NCBI RefSeq assembly: GCF_024055635.1
Contig: NZ_JAMXMB010000038.1
Span: forward strand, 1 to 59,137
Origin: Microbacterium yannicii
Lineage (GTDB): Bacteria > Actinomycetota > Actinomycetes > Actinomycetales > Microbacteriaceae
Direction of reading: 5' to 3'
DNA: 59,137 nt
The notes beneath the pieces were generated by a model. The model made no database searches. It was not told the DNA's origin and saw only the letters and a list, made by a program, of their open reading frames with translations. Every line of letters starts with the position of its first letter. The first letter of the stretch is position 1. A program made the position numbers and the translations under genes. Below are positions 14,913 through 23,353 of the stretch, in pieces.

Positions 14913-15473
14913 TCAGAGGTGAGCGCGCATGACCCATCGCCACTTGGCGATGCGGCGGTCCCGCACGAACCCATATCGTGCGTACAGCTCTTCGGGGCCG
15001 GTGTGGAGATACGCGCCGCGCTGTGGCGATCGATCCTCGGTCTGCTCCGGGTAGGCCTCGACGATGCCCCCGCCAGCGCGCGTGATCTCATCCAAGGCGC
15101 CCCGCACCGCGGCCGACGCGATCCCCTTGCCGCGGTCATTTGAGTTCGTGAAGATGCAGCCGATCCGCCAGTCGGGCGGTTCCTGCTCTTCCGCGTCGTA
15201 GGCGCGCCGGCTCTTGATGTTGGGGAGCTCCGGCGGAGTGCCGAACTGGCACCAACCCACACAGTTGTCCCCGTCGTAGACCAGCACTTGGCGGGCGATG
15301 CCCTGCTCCACGAGCTGTCGCTTCGCATCACGGTTGCCCTGACGAGTTCCAGTGGAGCCCCCGGGGTGAAATCCCATGCACCAGCAGCCACCCCACACGC
15401 CGTTGTTCGACTCGACGAGCGCTGCGAAGTCTTCCCACGTCTCCGGTGTCAGCATCCGGGTGGTCAGCACCAT
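14913..15473 (-). CDS. GNAT family N-acetyltransferase
   Basis: A 186-aa acyl-CoA N-acyltransferase-like protein. After an N-terminal MVLTTRMLTPETWEDFAALV it has the Cys/Trp-rich WGGCWCMGF and GWCQFG segments and the acetyl-CoA loop region SNDRGKGIASAAVRGAL (the RGxGxA pattern). It ends with GPEELYARYGFVRDRRIAKWR, typical of GNATs. Acceptor unknown. The start codon is the ATG at 15473; it faces the LacI gene at 15681 divergently. Confidence 0.85.
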   Translation of the reverse strand: MVLTTRMLTPETWEDFAALVESNNGVWGGCWCMGFHPGGSTGTRQGNRDAKRQLVEQGIARQVLVYDGDNCVGWCQFGTPPELPNIKSRRAYDAEEQEPPDWRIGCIFTNSNDRGKGIASAAVRGALDEITRAGGGIVEAYPEQTEDRSPQRGAYLHTGPEELYARYGFVRDRRIAKWRWVMRAHL

Positions 15474-15648
15474 GGCGCTATTTTCATCGAAAGCAACTCC
15501 GCCCTCAATGGGCGGCGTGCCCCGAAGCCGCACGGACGCCCGCTGGGAGATCGTCAGCGGACGGAATGCCCGCTGCGGGGAGGGACTTTCGTTCGTCGCT
15601 GGGAGAGGGATCGATCGCGAACAGTCCGGCTCACGGCTGCCCGCGCAG

Positions 15649-15670
15649 TAGTCTGGCGAGTTACCGGTAA
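15649..15670 (+). promoter_or_regulatory. Candidate -10 and operator of the LacI gene at 15681
   Basis: TAGTCT (15649-15654) is a possible -10 hexamer; no good -35 is seen. The palindrome TTACCGGTAA (15661-15670) then lies about where transcription would start and 10 bp before the ATG. It is identical to the core of the arabinose-operon operator and to the site before the binding protein at 16814. Confidence 0.6.
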
Positions 15671-15680
15671 TCTGGCGATC

Positions 15681-16688
15681 ATGTCCCGCGCTCGCCCCGA
15701 TCGTCCCGCGACAATCTACGACGTCGCGAAGGCGGCGGGCGTCTCGCACCAGACTGTCTCAAAGGTCCTGCGGGGGCTCGGGGGCATGCGGGAGGAGACG
15801 CGGGAGCGCGTTGCGGCGGAGATCCAGCGTTTGAATTACCGGCCCAATGCGGGTGCGCGCGCGCTTGCCCGCTCGCAGCGACGTCGCATCGGTGTCGTGG
15901 GCTACGAGACGTTCGAGTCCAGCACCAGCAAGGTGCTTCGGGGCATCTCGGAGGTGGCGGAGGGCGCCGGCTACGTGCTGGAGATCGTGACCGTGGATCC
16001 GCTCGGCGCCGTGGACGAGATCGCGAGCGCCCTCGAGCAGATCAACGCCACGGATGTCGCCGGCGTTCTGGCGACATCGCCGACGAGCAACGTCCGCGAA
16101 GCTCTGGAGCGCATCCGCTTCCGCATGCCGGTGTTCCTCGACGTCAATGGCGATGCCGACACGGACCCGGCAGGCACCCACCGGAGCATCTCGGCCGGAA
16201 TGGTGATGGACCACCTGGCAGAACTCGGGCACGAGCGTGTCGCGTTCGTCGGCGGCCCGCCCGGCTGGGACTCCGCGACGACGCGCGAGGCCGTGTATCT
16301 CGAACGCGTGGCGGCTCGTTCACTCGATGCGCGCATCCTGGGGCACGGCGACTGGTCTGCCGCATCCGGATACGAAGCCATGAAGGATGCCGACCTGCAG
16401 GACTCCACCGCCGTTTTCGTCGCCAACGACCGCATGGCGCTGGGTGTGCTCCGCGCTCTGGACGAACGAGGCCTGCGCGTTCCCGAAGACCTCAGCGTGG
16501 TGGGTATCGACGACATCCCAGAGGCGGCGTACTTCTCTCCGCCGCTGACGACGGTGCATATCGACTTCACGCAGGCGGGCCACGTCGCCGCGAAGAGCCT
16601 TCTCACGCTCATCGAGCTTCCGGGCTCCGCGATGCCGGTGTACCCGCGAAGCCGGCTCATCTCTCGCGCATCGGCCATTCCGGCCTGA
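15681..16688 (+). CDS. LacI family transcriptional regulator
   Basis: A 335-aa repressor with HTH ATIYDVAKAAGVSHQTVSKV, hinge LNYRPNAGARALA and an effector domain ending VANDRMALGVLRAL and LSVVGIDDIPEAAYF. The ATG at 15681 is only 10 bp after the TTACCGGTAA palindrome, so the leader must be short. Autorepression and control of the downstream binding-protein operon, which carries the same palindrome, are the simplest reading. Confidence 0.92.
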   Translation: MSRARPDRPATIYDVAKAAGVSHQTVSKVLRGLGGMREETRERVAAEIQRLNYRPNAGARALARSQRRRIGVVGYETFESSTSKVLRGISEVAEGAGYVLEIVTVDPLGAVDEIASALEQINATDVAGVLATSPTSNVREALERIRFRMPVFLDVNGDADTDPAGTHRSISAGMVMDHLAELGHERVAFVGGPPGWDSATTREAVYLERVAARSLDARILGHGDWSAASGYEAMKDADLQDSTAVFVANDRMALGVLRALDERGLRVPEDLSVVGIDDIPEAAYFSPPLTTVHIDFTQAGHVAAKSLLTLIELPGSAMPVYPRSRLISRASAIPA

Positions 16689-16702
16689 CCTCGCCGAGGC
16701 AC

Positions 16703-16764
16703 TTGCGTTGACAGTGACGCGGCGCTAGGTTTACCGGTAATCCGATCTAGGTGAGCGGTAAACC
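16703..16764 (+). promoter_or_regulatory. Promoter and operators of the sugar-uptake operon
   Basis: A possible promoter has -35 TTGCGT (16703-16708), a 17-bp spacer and -10 TAGGTT (16726-16731). The palindrome TTACCGGTAA (16731-16740) overlaps its 3' edge. GGTTTACC (16728-16735) also pairs with GGTAAACC (16757-16764), giving a second, wider inverted repeat. The layout predicts repression by the LacI protein encoded just upstream. Confidence 0.6.
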
Positions 16765-16813
16765 AATCGATCGGATCCTCCGCCCCCCTTCATTCACGAC
16801 AAGGAAGTTGACA

Positions 16814-18121
16814 ATGAACAGCACTGCGTTCCGCCTCGTCGGAGGTGCACTCGCCACGTCCATCGCAGCAGCGAGTCTCGTCGGTTGCGCCGCCGGCGCG
16901 TCGGAGAACCCCGAGTCCGACGGTCCGATCGTCCTTCAGTACTGGTCATGGGCACCCAACATCGACAAGATCGTCGACGTCTGGAACGAGAGCCACCCCG
17001 ACGTGCAGGTCGAAGTCAACACATCGGTCGGTGCGGCCGACATCGTGGCTAAGCTGGCCGCCGCCAAGGAAGCGGGGAGTCTCCCCGACGTTTCCAACAC
17101 GACGTACGAGAACCTGCCGAACCTGATCGTCAACGGGATCGCGTCCGACATCACTGAGGCGTTCGGCGAGTACGAGGACCAGATCGCGCCGGCCGCGTGG
17201 AACCTCACCACCTTCGATGACAAGAACTACGCCGTCCCGCAGGGCACCGGCCCCCAGTTCCTCTTCTACCGTGCGGACATCTTCGAGTCCCTGGGCCTCG
17301 AGGCGCCGGCGACATGGCAGGCGTATGCCGACGCGGCGCGCACCATCCACGCGGCCGATCCGACGAAGTACCTCGCGACCTTTCCCGCCAACGACGCGCA
17401 GCTGTTCGCTGCACTGAGCGCGCAGGCCGGCGCTGAGTGGTGGTCGCAGTCTGACGGTGACTGGAGCGTCGGCATCGACAGTGAGGCGAGTCAGAAGGTG
17501 GCTGATTACTGGGAGGGGCTGGTTGATGAGGGCGTCGTGACAACGCTCAAGACGTGGACCCCGGAATGGCAGGCGGCGCTGGCGGACGGCACGCTCGCGA
17601 GCTGGCTGAGCGCCGTCTGGGCGCCGCCACTGATCCTGCAGAACGCGCCAGACACGGCCGGCAAGTGGGCCGCCGTCCAGCTCCCGCAGTGGAACGAGGG
17701 CGACTCCGTGTCAGCAGCGCTCGGCGGCTCGGCGACCGTCGTGACGACCGGCACGAAGCACGCGAAGGAGGCGCAGGAGTTCGCGATCTGGCTCAACAAC
17801 TCCGAGGAGGCCTTGACCGCCTACATCGAGAACGCGAGCATCTGGCCCGCCAACCTCGAGGGGCGCGAGCTTCCCGGCCTCAAGGACACCATCCCGGAGG
17901 CGCTGGTTCCCGAGCAGACCGACTACTGGGATGTCGCCGCGAAGACCGATGAAGAGGCCGTCCCGGTCACCTGGGGACCCAACGTCGCCACCGCCTACAG
18001 CACCTTCGGCGACGCCTTCGGCACCGCCATCACTTCGGGTGGCTCGTTCTCCGATGCCCTGACGACAGTCCAGCAGGCGGTCGTCGCCGACATGGAGAAG
18101 CTCGGCTTCCAGCTCGACTGA
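16814..18121 (+). CDS. ABC sugar transporter substrate-binding lipoprotein
   Basis: A 435-aa extracytoplasmic solute receptor. The lipobox SLVGC puts the lipid anchor on Cys25 after a short signal peptide (MNSTAFRLVGGALATS). The mature protein has YWSWAPNIDKIVDVWNESH, a typical SBP_bac_1 start, and PQGTGPQFLFYRADIFESLG for domain contacts. The ATG at 16814 follows AAGGAAG. First gene of an operon with two permeases, two DHDPS-like enzymes and an aldo/keto reductase, so the ligand should be the substrate of those enzymes. Substrate unknown. Confidence 0.93.
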   Translation: MNSTAFRLVGGALATSIAAASLVGCAAGASENPESDGPIVLQYWSWAPNIDKIVDVWNESHPDVQVEVNTSVGAADIVAKLAAAKEAGSLPDVSNTTYENLPNLIVNGIASDITEAFGEYEDQIAPAAWNLTTFDDKNYAVPQGTGPQFLFYRADIFESLGLEAPATWQAYADAARTIHAADPTKYLATFPANDAQLFAALSAQAGAEWWSQSDGDWSVGIDSEASQKVADYWEGLVDEGVVTTLKTWTPEWQAALADGTLASWLSAVWAPPLILQNAPDTAGKWAAVQLPQWNEGDSVSAALGGSATVVTTGTKHAKEAQEFAIWLNNSEEALTAYIENASIWPANLEGRELPGLKDTIPEALVPEQTDYWDVAAKTDEEAVPVTWGPNVATAYSTFGDAFGTAITSGGSFSDALTTVQQAVVADMEKLGFQLD

Positions 18122-18187
18122 TCCGGTCCCACCACAGATATCCGATCCGACGGGTGGGCCCCACAGGGCCCACCCGAAAGGAAGCCC

Positions 18188-19102
18188 ATGACTCTTCTCC
18201 GCACCCAGCGCCTCCGGCCCACCGTCGCACCCTGGCTCTTCCTGGCGCCGGCCATCGTCCTCTCGGCAGGCCTGCTGTTCGCCCCCCTCGTCTACACGAT
18301 CGTGCTGAGCGTCCAGGGACGCCGGGTGCCGGTGTCCGGCATCGGGGTCGCGACCGACGTCTTCGTCGGCTTCGACAACTACGTCCGCACGCTCACCAAC
18401 CCGGCGCTGCTCGCATCCTTCGGACGCATGCTCATTCTCGCCCTCATTGCCGTCCCGCTCACGATGGGGCTTGCCCTCCTGTTCGCGCTCCTGCTCGACC
18501 ACCTCGCCAGCCGGTTCACGCGGTTCTCGCGCATCTCGATCTTCATCCCGTACGCCGTACCGGGTGTCATCGCAGCCCTCATGTGGGGCTTCATGTACTT
18601 GCCCGGCGTGAGCCCCGCCGGCGAGCTGTTGAGCCTCATCGGGCTCCCCGTTCCCGACCCGCTCGACGGCGGTTCCGTCTACTTCGCCGTCGCCAATGTC
18701 GGCATCTGGGGCGCGATCGGATTCAACATGGTCATCCTCTACACGTCGCTCCGGGGACTGCCGCAGGAGATCTACGACTCCGCACGCCTCGACGGATGCA
18801 GCGAGACCCAGCTCGCGCTGCGGATCAAACTGCCGCTCATCCTTCCAGGTCTCATCCTCACCGGGCTGTTCACGGTCATCGGAGCGCTCCAGATCTTCAG
18901 CGAGCCGAACATGATGATGACGCTGACGAACTCCATCACGTCGGACTGGGTTCCGATGATGCTCGTGTACCGCGACGCGTTCGTCACCAACGACCTCTAT
19001 GGAGCATCCGCGACGGCGATCGTCATCACCGTCATCACCATGGTCGCGAGCCTCGGTCTGCTGCGGCTCCTTCGCACCCGCGCCTTCGGAGGAGAGTCAT
19101 GA
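18188..19102 (+). CDS. ABC sugar transporter permease (MalF-type)
   Basis: Inner-membrane subunit, 304 aa, with six predicted membrane segments starting at about residue 13 (VAPWLFLAPAIVLSAGLLFA). The cytoplasmic EAA loop is EIYDSARLDGCSETQLALRIKLPLI, the contact site for the ATPase. The ATG at 18188 follows GAAAGGAAG. It overlaps the next permease by 4 bp. No ATP-binding subunit is encoded nearby; as for many CUT1 importers a shared MsmK/UgpC-like ATPase elsewhere is expected. Confidence 0.93.
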   Translation: MTLLRTQRLRPTVAPWLFLAPAIVLSAGLLFAPLVYTIVLSVQGRRVPVSGIGVATDVFVGFDNYVRTLTNPALLASFGRMLILALIAVPLTMGLALLFALLLDHLASRFTRFSRISIFIPYAVPGVIAALMWGFMYLPGVSPAGELLSLIGLPVPDPLDGGSVYFAVANVGIWGAIGFNMVILYTSLRGLPQEIYDSARLDGCSETQLALRIKLPLILPGLILTGLFTVIGALQIFSEPNMMMTLTNSITSDWVPMMLVYRDAFVTNDLYGASATAIVITVITMVASLGLLRLLRTRAFGGES

Positions 19103-20022
19103 GCGCCTCGACCGCTATCCGTCGCACGAGGAGGGTCGAGCCGACCTCGCCGACGCCTGCCCGTCACGGCGACACGCGACCGAAGAAACCGCGGGGCGGA
19201 TTCTGGCCCACGCTGACGCTCCTCGTCGGCGCCGCATACTCCCTGTTCCCCGTCTACTGGCTTGTCGCTGCGTCGACCAAGAGCGCGGGTGAACTCTTCA
19301 CGACCTCGACGCTCGTCCCGAGCTTCACGGGTGGCTTCTTCGAGAACCTGACCGCGCTACTGCAGTACGACGACGGCGCCTTCCTCGCCTGGAGCGGCAA
19401 CAGCATCCTCTTCTCGGTCGGCGGCGGACTCGCGGCCACGGCCGTCGCCGCTGCAGCGGGATACGGGCTCGCGAAGTACGACTTCCGCGGCAAGAGCCTC
19501 GTCTTCACCTTCCTGCTCATCGGCGTGCTCATCCCCGGCGTCGTGCTCGCGATCCCGCAATACCTGCTGCTCGCCAAGATCGGCATCGCCGGTACCTACT
19601 GGTCTGTCCTTCTGCCCTTCGCCATCAGCCCGTTCTCGATATACCTCGCACGCATCTACGCGGGCGCGGTGGTGCCCGGCGAACTGCTCGAGGCGGGACG
19701 GCTCGATGGCGCGAGCGAATGGCGGCTGTTCCGATCGATCGCGCTGCCTGCCATGGTGCCCGGATTGATCACCATCTTCCTGCTGCAGTTCGTCGCCATC
19801 TGGAACAACTTCCTGCTGCCGTTCATCATGCTCAGCCGGGACGAGACCTTCCCGCTCACCGTCGGGTTCTATTCGATGATGAACCAGGGCAGCGACCAGT
19901 TGAACGTGTACAACCTCGTGATCATCGGATGCCTCCTCGCGATCGTGCCGCTGATCCTGCTGTTCCTCTTCCTTCAGCGCTACTGGCGGCTGGACCTGGT
20001 GAGCGGATCGCTGAAGGGATGA
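19099..20022 (+). CDS. ABC sugar transporter permease (MalG-type)
   Basis: The partner permease, 307 aa, with six predicted membrane segments after a basic cytoplasmic N-terminus of about 35 residues. The EAA loop reads ELLEAGRLDGASEWRLFRSIALP. The start ATG at 19099 lies in the ATGA overlap with the first permease and follows GGAGGAGAG. Its stop overlaps the next start (ATGATG), so the operon is translationally coupled. Confidence 0.93.
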   Translation: MSASTAIRRTRRVEPTSPTPARHGDTRPKKPRGGFWPTLTLLVGAAYSLFPVYWLVAASTKSAGELFTTSTLVPSFTGGFFENLTALLQYDDGAFLAWSGNSILFSVGGGLAATAVAAAAGYGLAKYDFRGKSLVFTFLLIGVLIPGVVLAIPQYLLLAKIGIAGTYWSVLLPFAISPFSIYLARIYAGAVVPGELLEAGRLDGASEWRLFRSIALPAMVPGLITIFLLQFVAIWNNFLLPFIMLSRDETFPLTVGFYSMMNQGSDQLNVYNLVIIGCLLAIVPLILLFLFLQRYWRLDLVSGSLKG

Positions 20023-20957
20023 TGCACCGCCTGCCCGACGGCGCCTGGCCCGTCATGCTCACGCCCTACCGCGACGACCTGTCGATCGACTTCAACGCCG
20101 TCAACGAGTACACGGACTGGCTAATCGAGCTCGGGGCCGCGGGGCTGTTCTCCGTCTCGCTCTCGAGCGAGATGTACGACCTCAGCAAGGACGAGCAGCT
20201 TGTGCTCGCCCGTCACGTGCACGAGCGCGCCGCGGGTCGTGCTCCAGTGGTCGCGTCGGCGACCGCGCGCGGCGACTGGCGGGCTCAGGCCGACCGGGTG
20301 GCCGAGGTCGCGGCGACCGGCGTGGATGCCGTTGTGCTCATCTCGTCGCTCGTCACACCGCCTGATGCGACCGACTCCGCCTGGATCGACACCGTCGAAC
20401 GGATCCTGGATGCTGTGCCCGGTGTCGACCTCGGCGTGTACGAGTGCCCACTGCCGTTCAAGCGCCTGCTTCCGGTGCAGACGGTTCGCTGGCTCGCTCA
20501 GACCGGCCGGTTCACGTTCTACAAGGACACGAGCCATTCGCTCGCGACGATGACCGAGCGGCTGAACGTCATCGGCGACACCCGCATGCGCCTCTACAAC
20601 GCGGCGATCTCCTCGCTCGTCGCATCGATGCAGGTGGGCGCGTCGGGACTTTCAGGCTATGCGGCCAACGTCTACCCCGACCTCGTCTCGTGGGTGTGCC
20701 GCCACGCGAGCGACGCCGATCAGACCGACGTGTTGCGCGTGCAGCGCGTGCTGACGATGGTCGAGCACAGCATCAATCTGCGGTATCCGACTTCGGCCAA
20801 GTTCCTGCTGGATGCCTCGTCACGCCTGCGCTGGCGTGCGCGAAGCCGCTGGAAGCCCGAGGCTATCGGCGATCACGAGGGCGAGCCTCTCCGCCAGATC
20901 GCCGAGCTCGTCCGCGACTTCGACCTTGGAAGAGCCGACCTGCATCCCTCCCGATGA
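20022..20957 (+). CDS. DHDPS/NAL family aldolase, paralogue 1
   Basis: A 311-aa (beta/alpha)8 class I aldolase of the dihydrodipicolinate synthase family. The Schiff-base lysine is K168 in FTFYKDTSH and the conserved tyrosine is Y140 in GVYECP. The usual GTTGE substrate loop is SLSSE here (residues 46-50), so lysine biosynthesis is unlikely. The sugar operon context suggests cleavage or dehydration of a 2-keto-3-deoxy sugar acid or similar compound. The ATG at 20022 shares one base with the permease stop; an ATG at 20019 is also possible but directly abuts AAGGG. Confidence 0.82.
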   Translation: MHRLPDGAWPVMLTPYRDDLSIDFNAVNEYTDWLIELGAAGLFSVSLSSEMYDLSKDEQLVLARHVHERAAGRAPVVASATARGDWRAQADRVAEVAATGVDAVVLISSLVTPPDATDSAWIDTVERILDAVPGVDLGVYECPLPFKRLLPVQTVRWLAQTGRFTFYKDTSHSLATMTERLNVIGDTRMRLYNAAISSLVASMQVGASGLSGYAANVYPDLVSWVCRHASDADQTDVLRVQRVLTMVEHSINLRYPTSAKFLLDASSRLRWRARSRWKPEAIGDHEGEPLRQIAELVRDFDLGRADLHPSR

Positions 20958-20978
20958 CATCGAGAAACCGGAGATAGC

Positions 20979-21881
20979 GTGACTGAAACCCCGGGCGTCT
21001 GGCCCGTCGTCCTGACCCCGTTCACTGACACCGACGAGGTCGACTACGCGGCACTGGGCAGCTACGTAGATTGGCTCATCGACAACGGCGCCGACGGGCT
21101 GTTCGCTGTCGCGCTGTCGGGCGAGATGTACGAACTCGATCCCGCCGAGCGGGTGGAGGTAGCCCGGTGCGTGGTCGAGCGCGCGGCCGGGCGGGTGCCC
21201 GTCGCGGCATCCGTCGTGGGCGGTTTCCACCTCGGCGATATCGTCGCCGAGGCGAGCGACCTGGTCACTGCCGGTGTCGACGTCGTCGTCCTCGTCGCGT
21301 CGGTGGTACTGAACCCCGAGGACGAGGACGGACGGCTCGTGTCACTCGCCCAGGCTCTCGCGGCCGACCTCCCCGACGTCGCCCTCGGCATCTACGAGTG
21401 CCCGATCCCCTACCATCGCGTGTTGTCGGAGGACGTCGTAGCGGCGCTCGCGCGCACCGAGCGCTTCGTGTTCTTCAAAGAGACCAGCCACGACGTCTCG
21501 CGCATGGCGACTCGCGTCGCAGACGCGGAAGGCACTCCGCTCAGAGTCTTCAACGCCGATATCGAAAGCTACGTCGAGTCCCTCGGCGTCGGCGTGGCAG
21601 GCCTCTCCGGCTGGATCGTCAACGTTGCCCCCGACCTCGTCGCCCGGCTGGGCGAGCTGGCCGCCTCCGAGGGCGTGACCCCGCGGGTGCAGGGACTGCA
21701 GCGACTGCTCGTCGACATCGAGCAGCGGATGGGGCCGACGTATCCCGGCTCCGCGAAGGCTCTCGTCGCGCGCCGCACCGGGCTGAGCTGGTCGTCGCGA
21801 TCGCGCTGGCGTGCGGCTGAGATCGACGACGCGCTCGTACGAGAACTCGCCGACACGATCGCGCGGGCGGCCGCTCGGTGA
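20979..21881 (+). CDS. DHDPS/NAL family aldolase, paralogue 2
   Basis: A 300-aa paralogue of the preceding gene. It keeps Schiff-base K167 (FVFFKETSH) and Y139 (GIYECP), and again replaces GTTGE, here by ALSGE (residues 45-49). The GTG start at 20979 is used; it overlaps the next gene by GTGA. Two adjacent divergent copies may form a hetero-oligomer or perform two successive steps. Both share unusual YECP and TSH blocks, so they arose by duplication within this family. Confidence 0.82.
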   Translation: MTETPGVWPVVLTPFTDTDEVDYAALGSYVDWLIDNGADGLFAVALSGEMYELDPAERVEVARCVVERAAGRVPVAASVVGGFHLGDIVAEASDLVTAGVDVVVLVASVVLNPEDEDGRLVSLAQALAADLPDVALGIYECPIPYHRVLSEDVVAALARTERFVFFKETSHDVSRMATRVADAEGTPLRVFNADIESYVESLGVGVAGLSGWIVNVAPDLVARLGELAASEGVTPRVQGLQRLLVDIEQRMGPTYPGSAKALVARRTGLSWSSRSRWRAAEIDDALVRELADTIARAAAR

Positions 21882-22834
21882 AATACACGACGCTGGGCGC
21901 CAGCAGGCTCGAGGTGTCGCGGCTCTGCCTGGGGACCATGAACTTCGGCCGCCACGCCGACACTTCCGCCTCACACGCGATCCTCGACGAGGCTCACGAG
22001 ATCGGCATCAACTACATCGACACCGCCAACCGGTACGGCACAGCAGATCGCCCCCACGCCTCCGAGGAGATCATCGGCGAGTGGTTCGCGAAGGGCGGCG
22101 GACGTCGAGAGCGGACGGTTCTTGCCACCAAAGTGTTCGAGCAGACCGACCCATGGCCCAACAACGGGGGGCTCTCCGCGCTGAACATCCGCCGGGCGTG
22201 CGAGGCATCTCTGCGGCGCCTCAGGGCGGACCACATCGACGTCTATCAGATGCATCACGTCGACCGGAGGGCACCGTGGGACGAGGTCTGGGAGGCGTTC
22301 GAGACTCTGCGCAGCCAAGGCAAGATCATCTATGCGGGCTCGTCCAACTTCGCCGGCTGGCATCTCGCCCTCGCGCAGGCGTCGGCGAAGGACAACCACT
22401 GGCGCCTGATCAGCGAGCAGTCGGTGTACAGCCTCGCCCGACGAGACATCGAGCGCGAGGTCCTACCCGCGGCACGGGCGCTGGGAATCGGCGTCGTGCC
22501 GTGGAGCCCGCTTGCCGGCGGTCTACTGGCCGGGAGGGGCGAGGGCATGCGCCGCAGCGATGCTGCGACACTCGCGGCGTCAGAGGAGCGGCGCGCGGCG
22601 CTGGAGGGCACCCGGGCGCTCGCCGCCGACCTCGGGATGGATTCTGCCGCGCTCGCTCTCGCCTGGCTCCTCGCGCAGGAGGGTGTGGCCGCGCCGATCG
22701 TCGGGCCGCGGACGACGGAGCAACTCCGCACCTTCGTGGGAGTGCCCGACCTCGAACTCGGTGCCGACGTCCTTGCGCGGCTCGACGCGCTGTGGCCCGG
22801 TCCAGGCGTCGCCCCGGAAGCGTACGCCTGGTGA
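21878..22834 (+). CDS. Aldo/keto reductase
   Basis: A 318-aa NADP(H)-dependent AKR barrel. The catalytic tetrad is visible: D48 (INYIDTANRYG), Y53, K85 (VLATKVF) and H126 (DVYQMHHVD). The cofactor region is IVGPRTTEQL near the C-terminus. The GTG start at 21878 overlaps the preceding stop. Last gene of the uptake/aldolase operon, it probably oxidises or reduces the imported sugar or an aldehyde released by the aldolases. Confidence 0.9.
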   Translation: MKYTTLGASRLEVSRLCLGTMNFGRHADTSASHAILDEAHEIGINYIDTANRYGTADRPHASEEIIGEWFAKGGGRRERTVLATKVFEQTDPWPNNGGLSALNIRRACEASLRRLRADHIDVYQMHHVDRRAPWDEVWEAFETLRSQGKIIYAGSSNFAGWHLALAQASAKDNHWRLISEQSVYSLARRDIEREVLPAARALGIGVVPWSPLAGGLLAGRGEGMRRSDAATLAASEERRAALEGTRALAADLGMDSAALALAWLLAQEGVAAPIVGPRTTEQLRTFVGVPDLELGADVLARLDALWPGPGVAPEAYAW

Positions 22835-22980
22835 CCACCTGCCCACACTGTGACCACCCACGTCCCGCGCGCATCGAGACGGCGCGGGCCGGGGATCCGT
22901 ATCGAACGCTCGCTCCGAGAGCGATGCCCACTCGATCAGCGCCGAGTCTGCGGCAGTCGCCGGCGCCCTCGGGATTTCGG

Positions 22981-23259
22981 TCAGCGCTCGCGACCCAGCA
23001 GGAGCGTGTTGAGCGCCCAGCCGGCGAGCGTGACGAGCACGATGGCGCCCGCCATCGCGAGAAGCTGCGGCGGTTGTGCGAGGATGCCGAGGCTCACGAT
23101 GAGCGTGGTCGCTCCGGCGGGCGGGTGAGGCGTCTTGAGCAGCGTGAGCACGAGCGTCGTGATGGCAACCGATAGCGTGCCGGCCACCACGTACGAGACG
23201 GTCAGGCCGCCATCAGGTGCGGCGATCTTTCGCCATCCCGGTCGAGTCGCTGGCATCTG
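22981..23259 (-). pseudogene. Truncated HPP family membrane protein
   Basis: The C-terminal half of an HPP-family integral membrane protein (about 70 recognisable residues): SYVVAGTLSVAITTLVL, the diagnostic TPHPPAGATTLIVSLGIL, then a last membrane helix ending NTLLLGRER. HPP proteins are normally near 160-200 aa with four membrane segments; the first half is missing here. Upstream (above about 23220) the frame carries unrelated sequence (MPATRPGWRK), immediately before the caspase promoter. It is probably a remnant cut by the arrival of the caspase genes; a short translated product cannot be excluded. Confidence 0.65.
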
Positions 23260-23290
23260 ACAAGGAGACGTCGTACGGCGGCAACCACTC

Positions 23291-23319
23291 TTGACCGCGC
23301 CAACCAGCAGGCCTACGTT
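23291..23319 (+). promoter_or_regulatory. Promoter of the caspase gene pair
   Basis: TTGACC (23291-23296), a 17-bp spacer and TACGTT (23314-23319) form a good sigma-70-type promoter 35 bp before the ATG at 23354. Confidence 0.65.
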
Positions 23320-23353
23320 GAGCACGGGGTTTGCTGTTCTTTGGGGGAACACC

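Noticed and set aside
16708..16713. TTGACA as -35 of the sugar-uptake operon
   Set aside because: Perfect hexamer, but the best -10 (TAGGTT) is only 12 bp away; TTGCGT at 16703 gives proper 17-bp spacing, although it is weaker.
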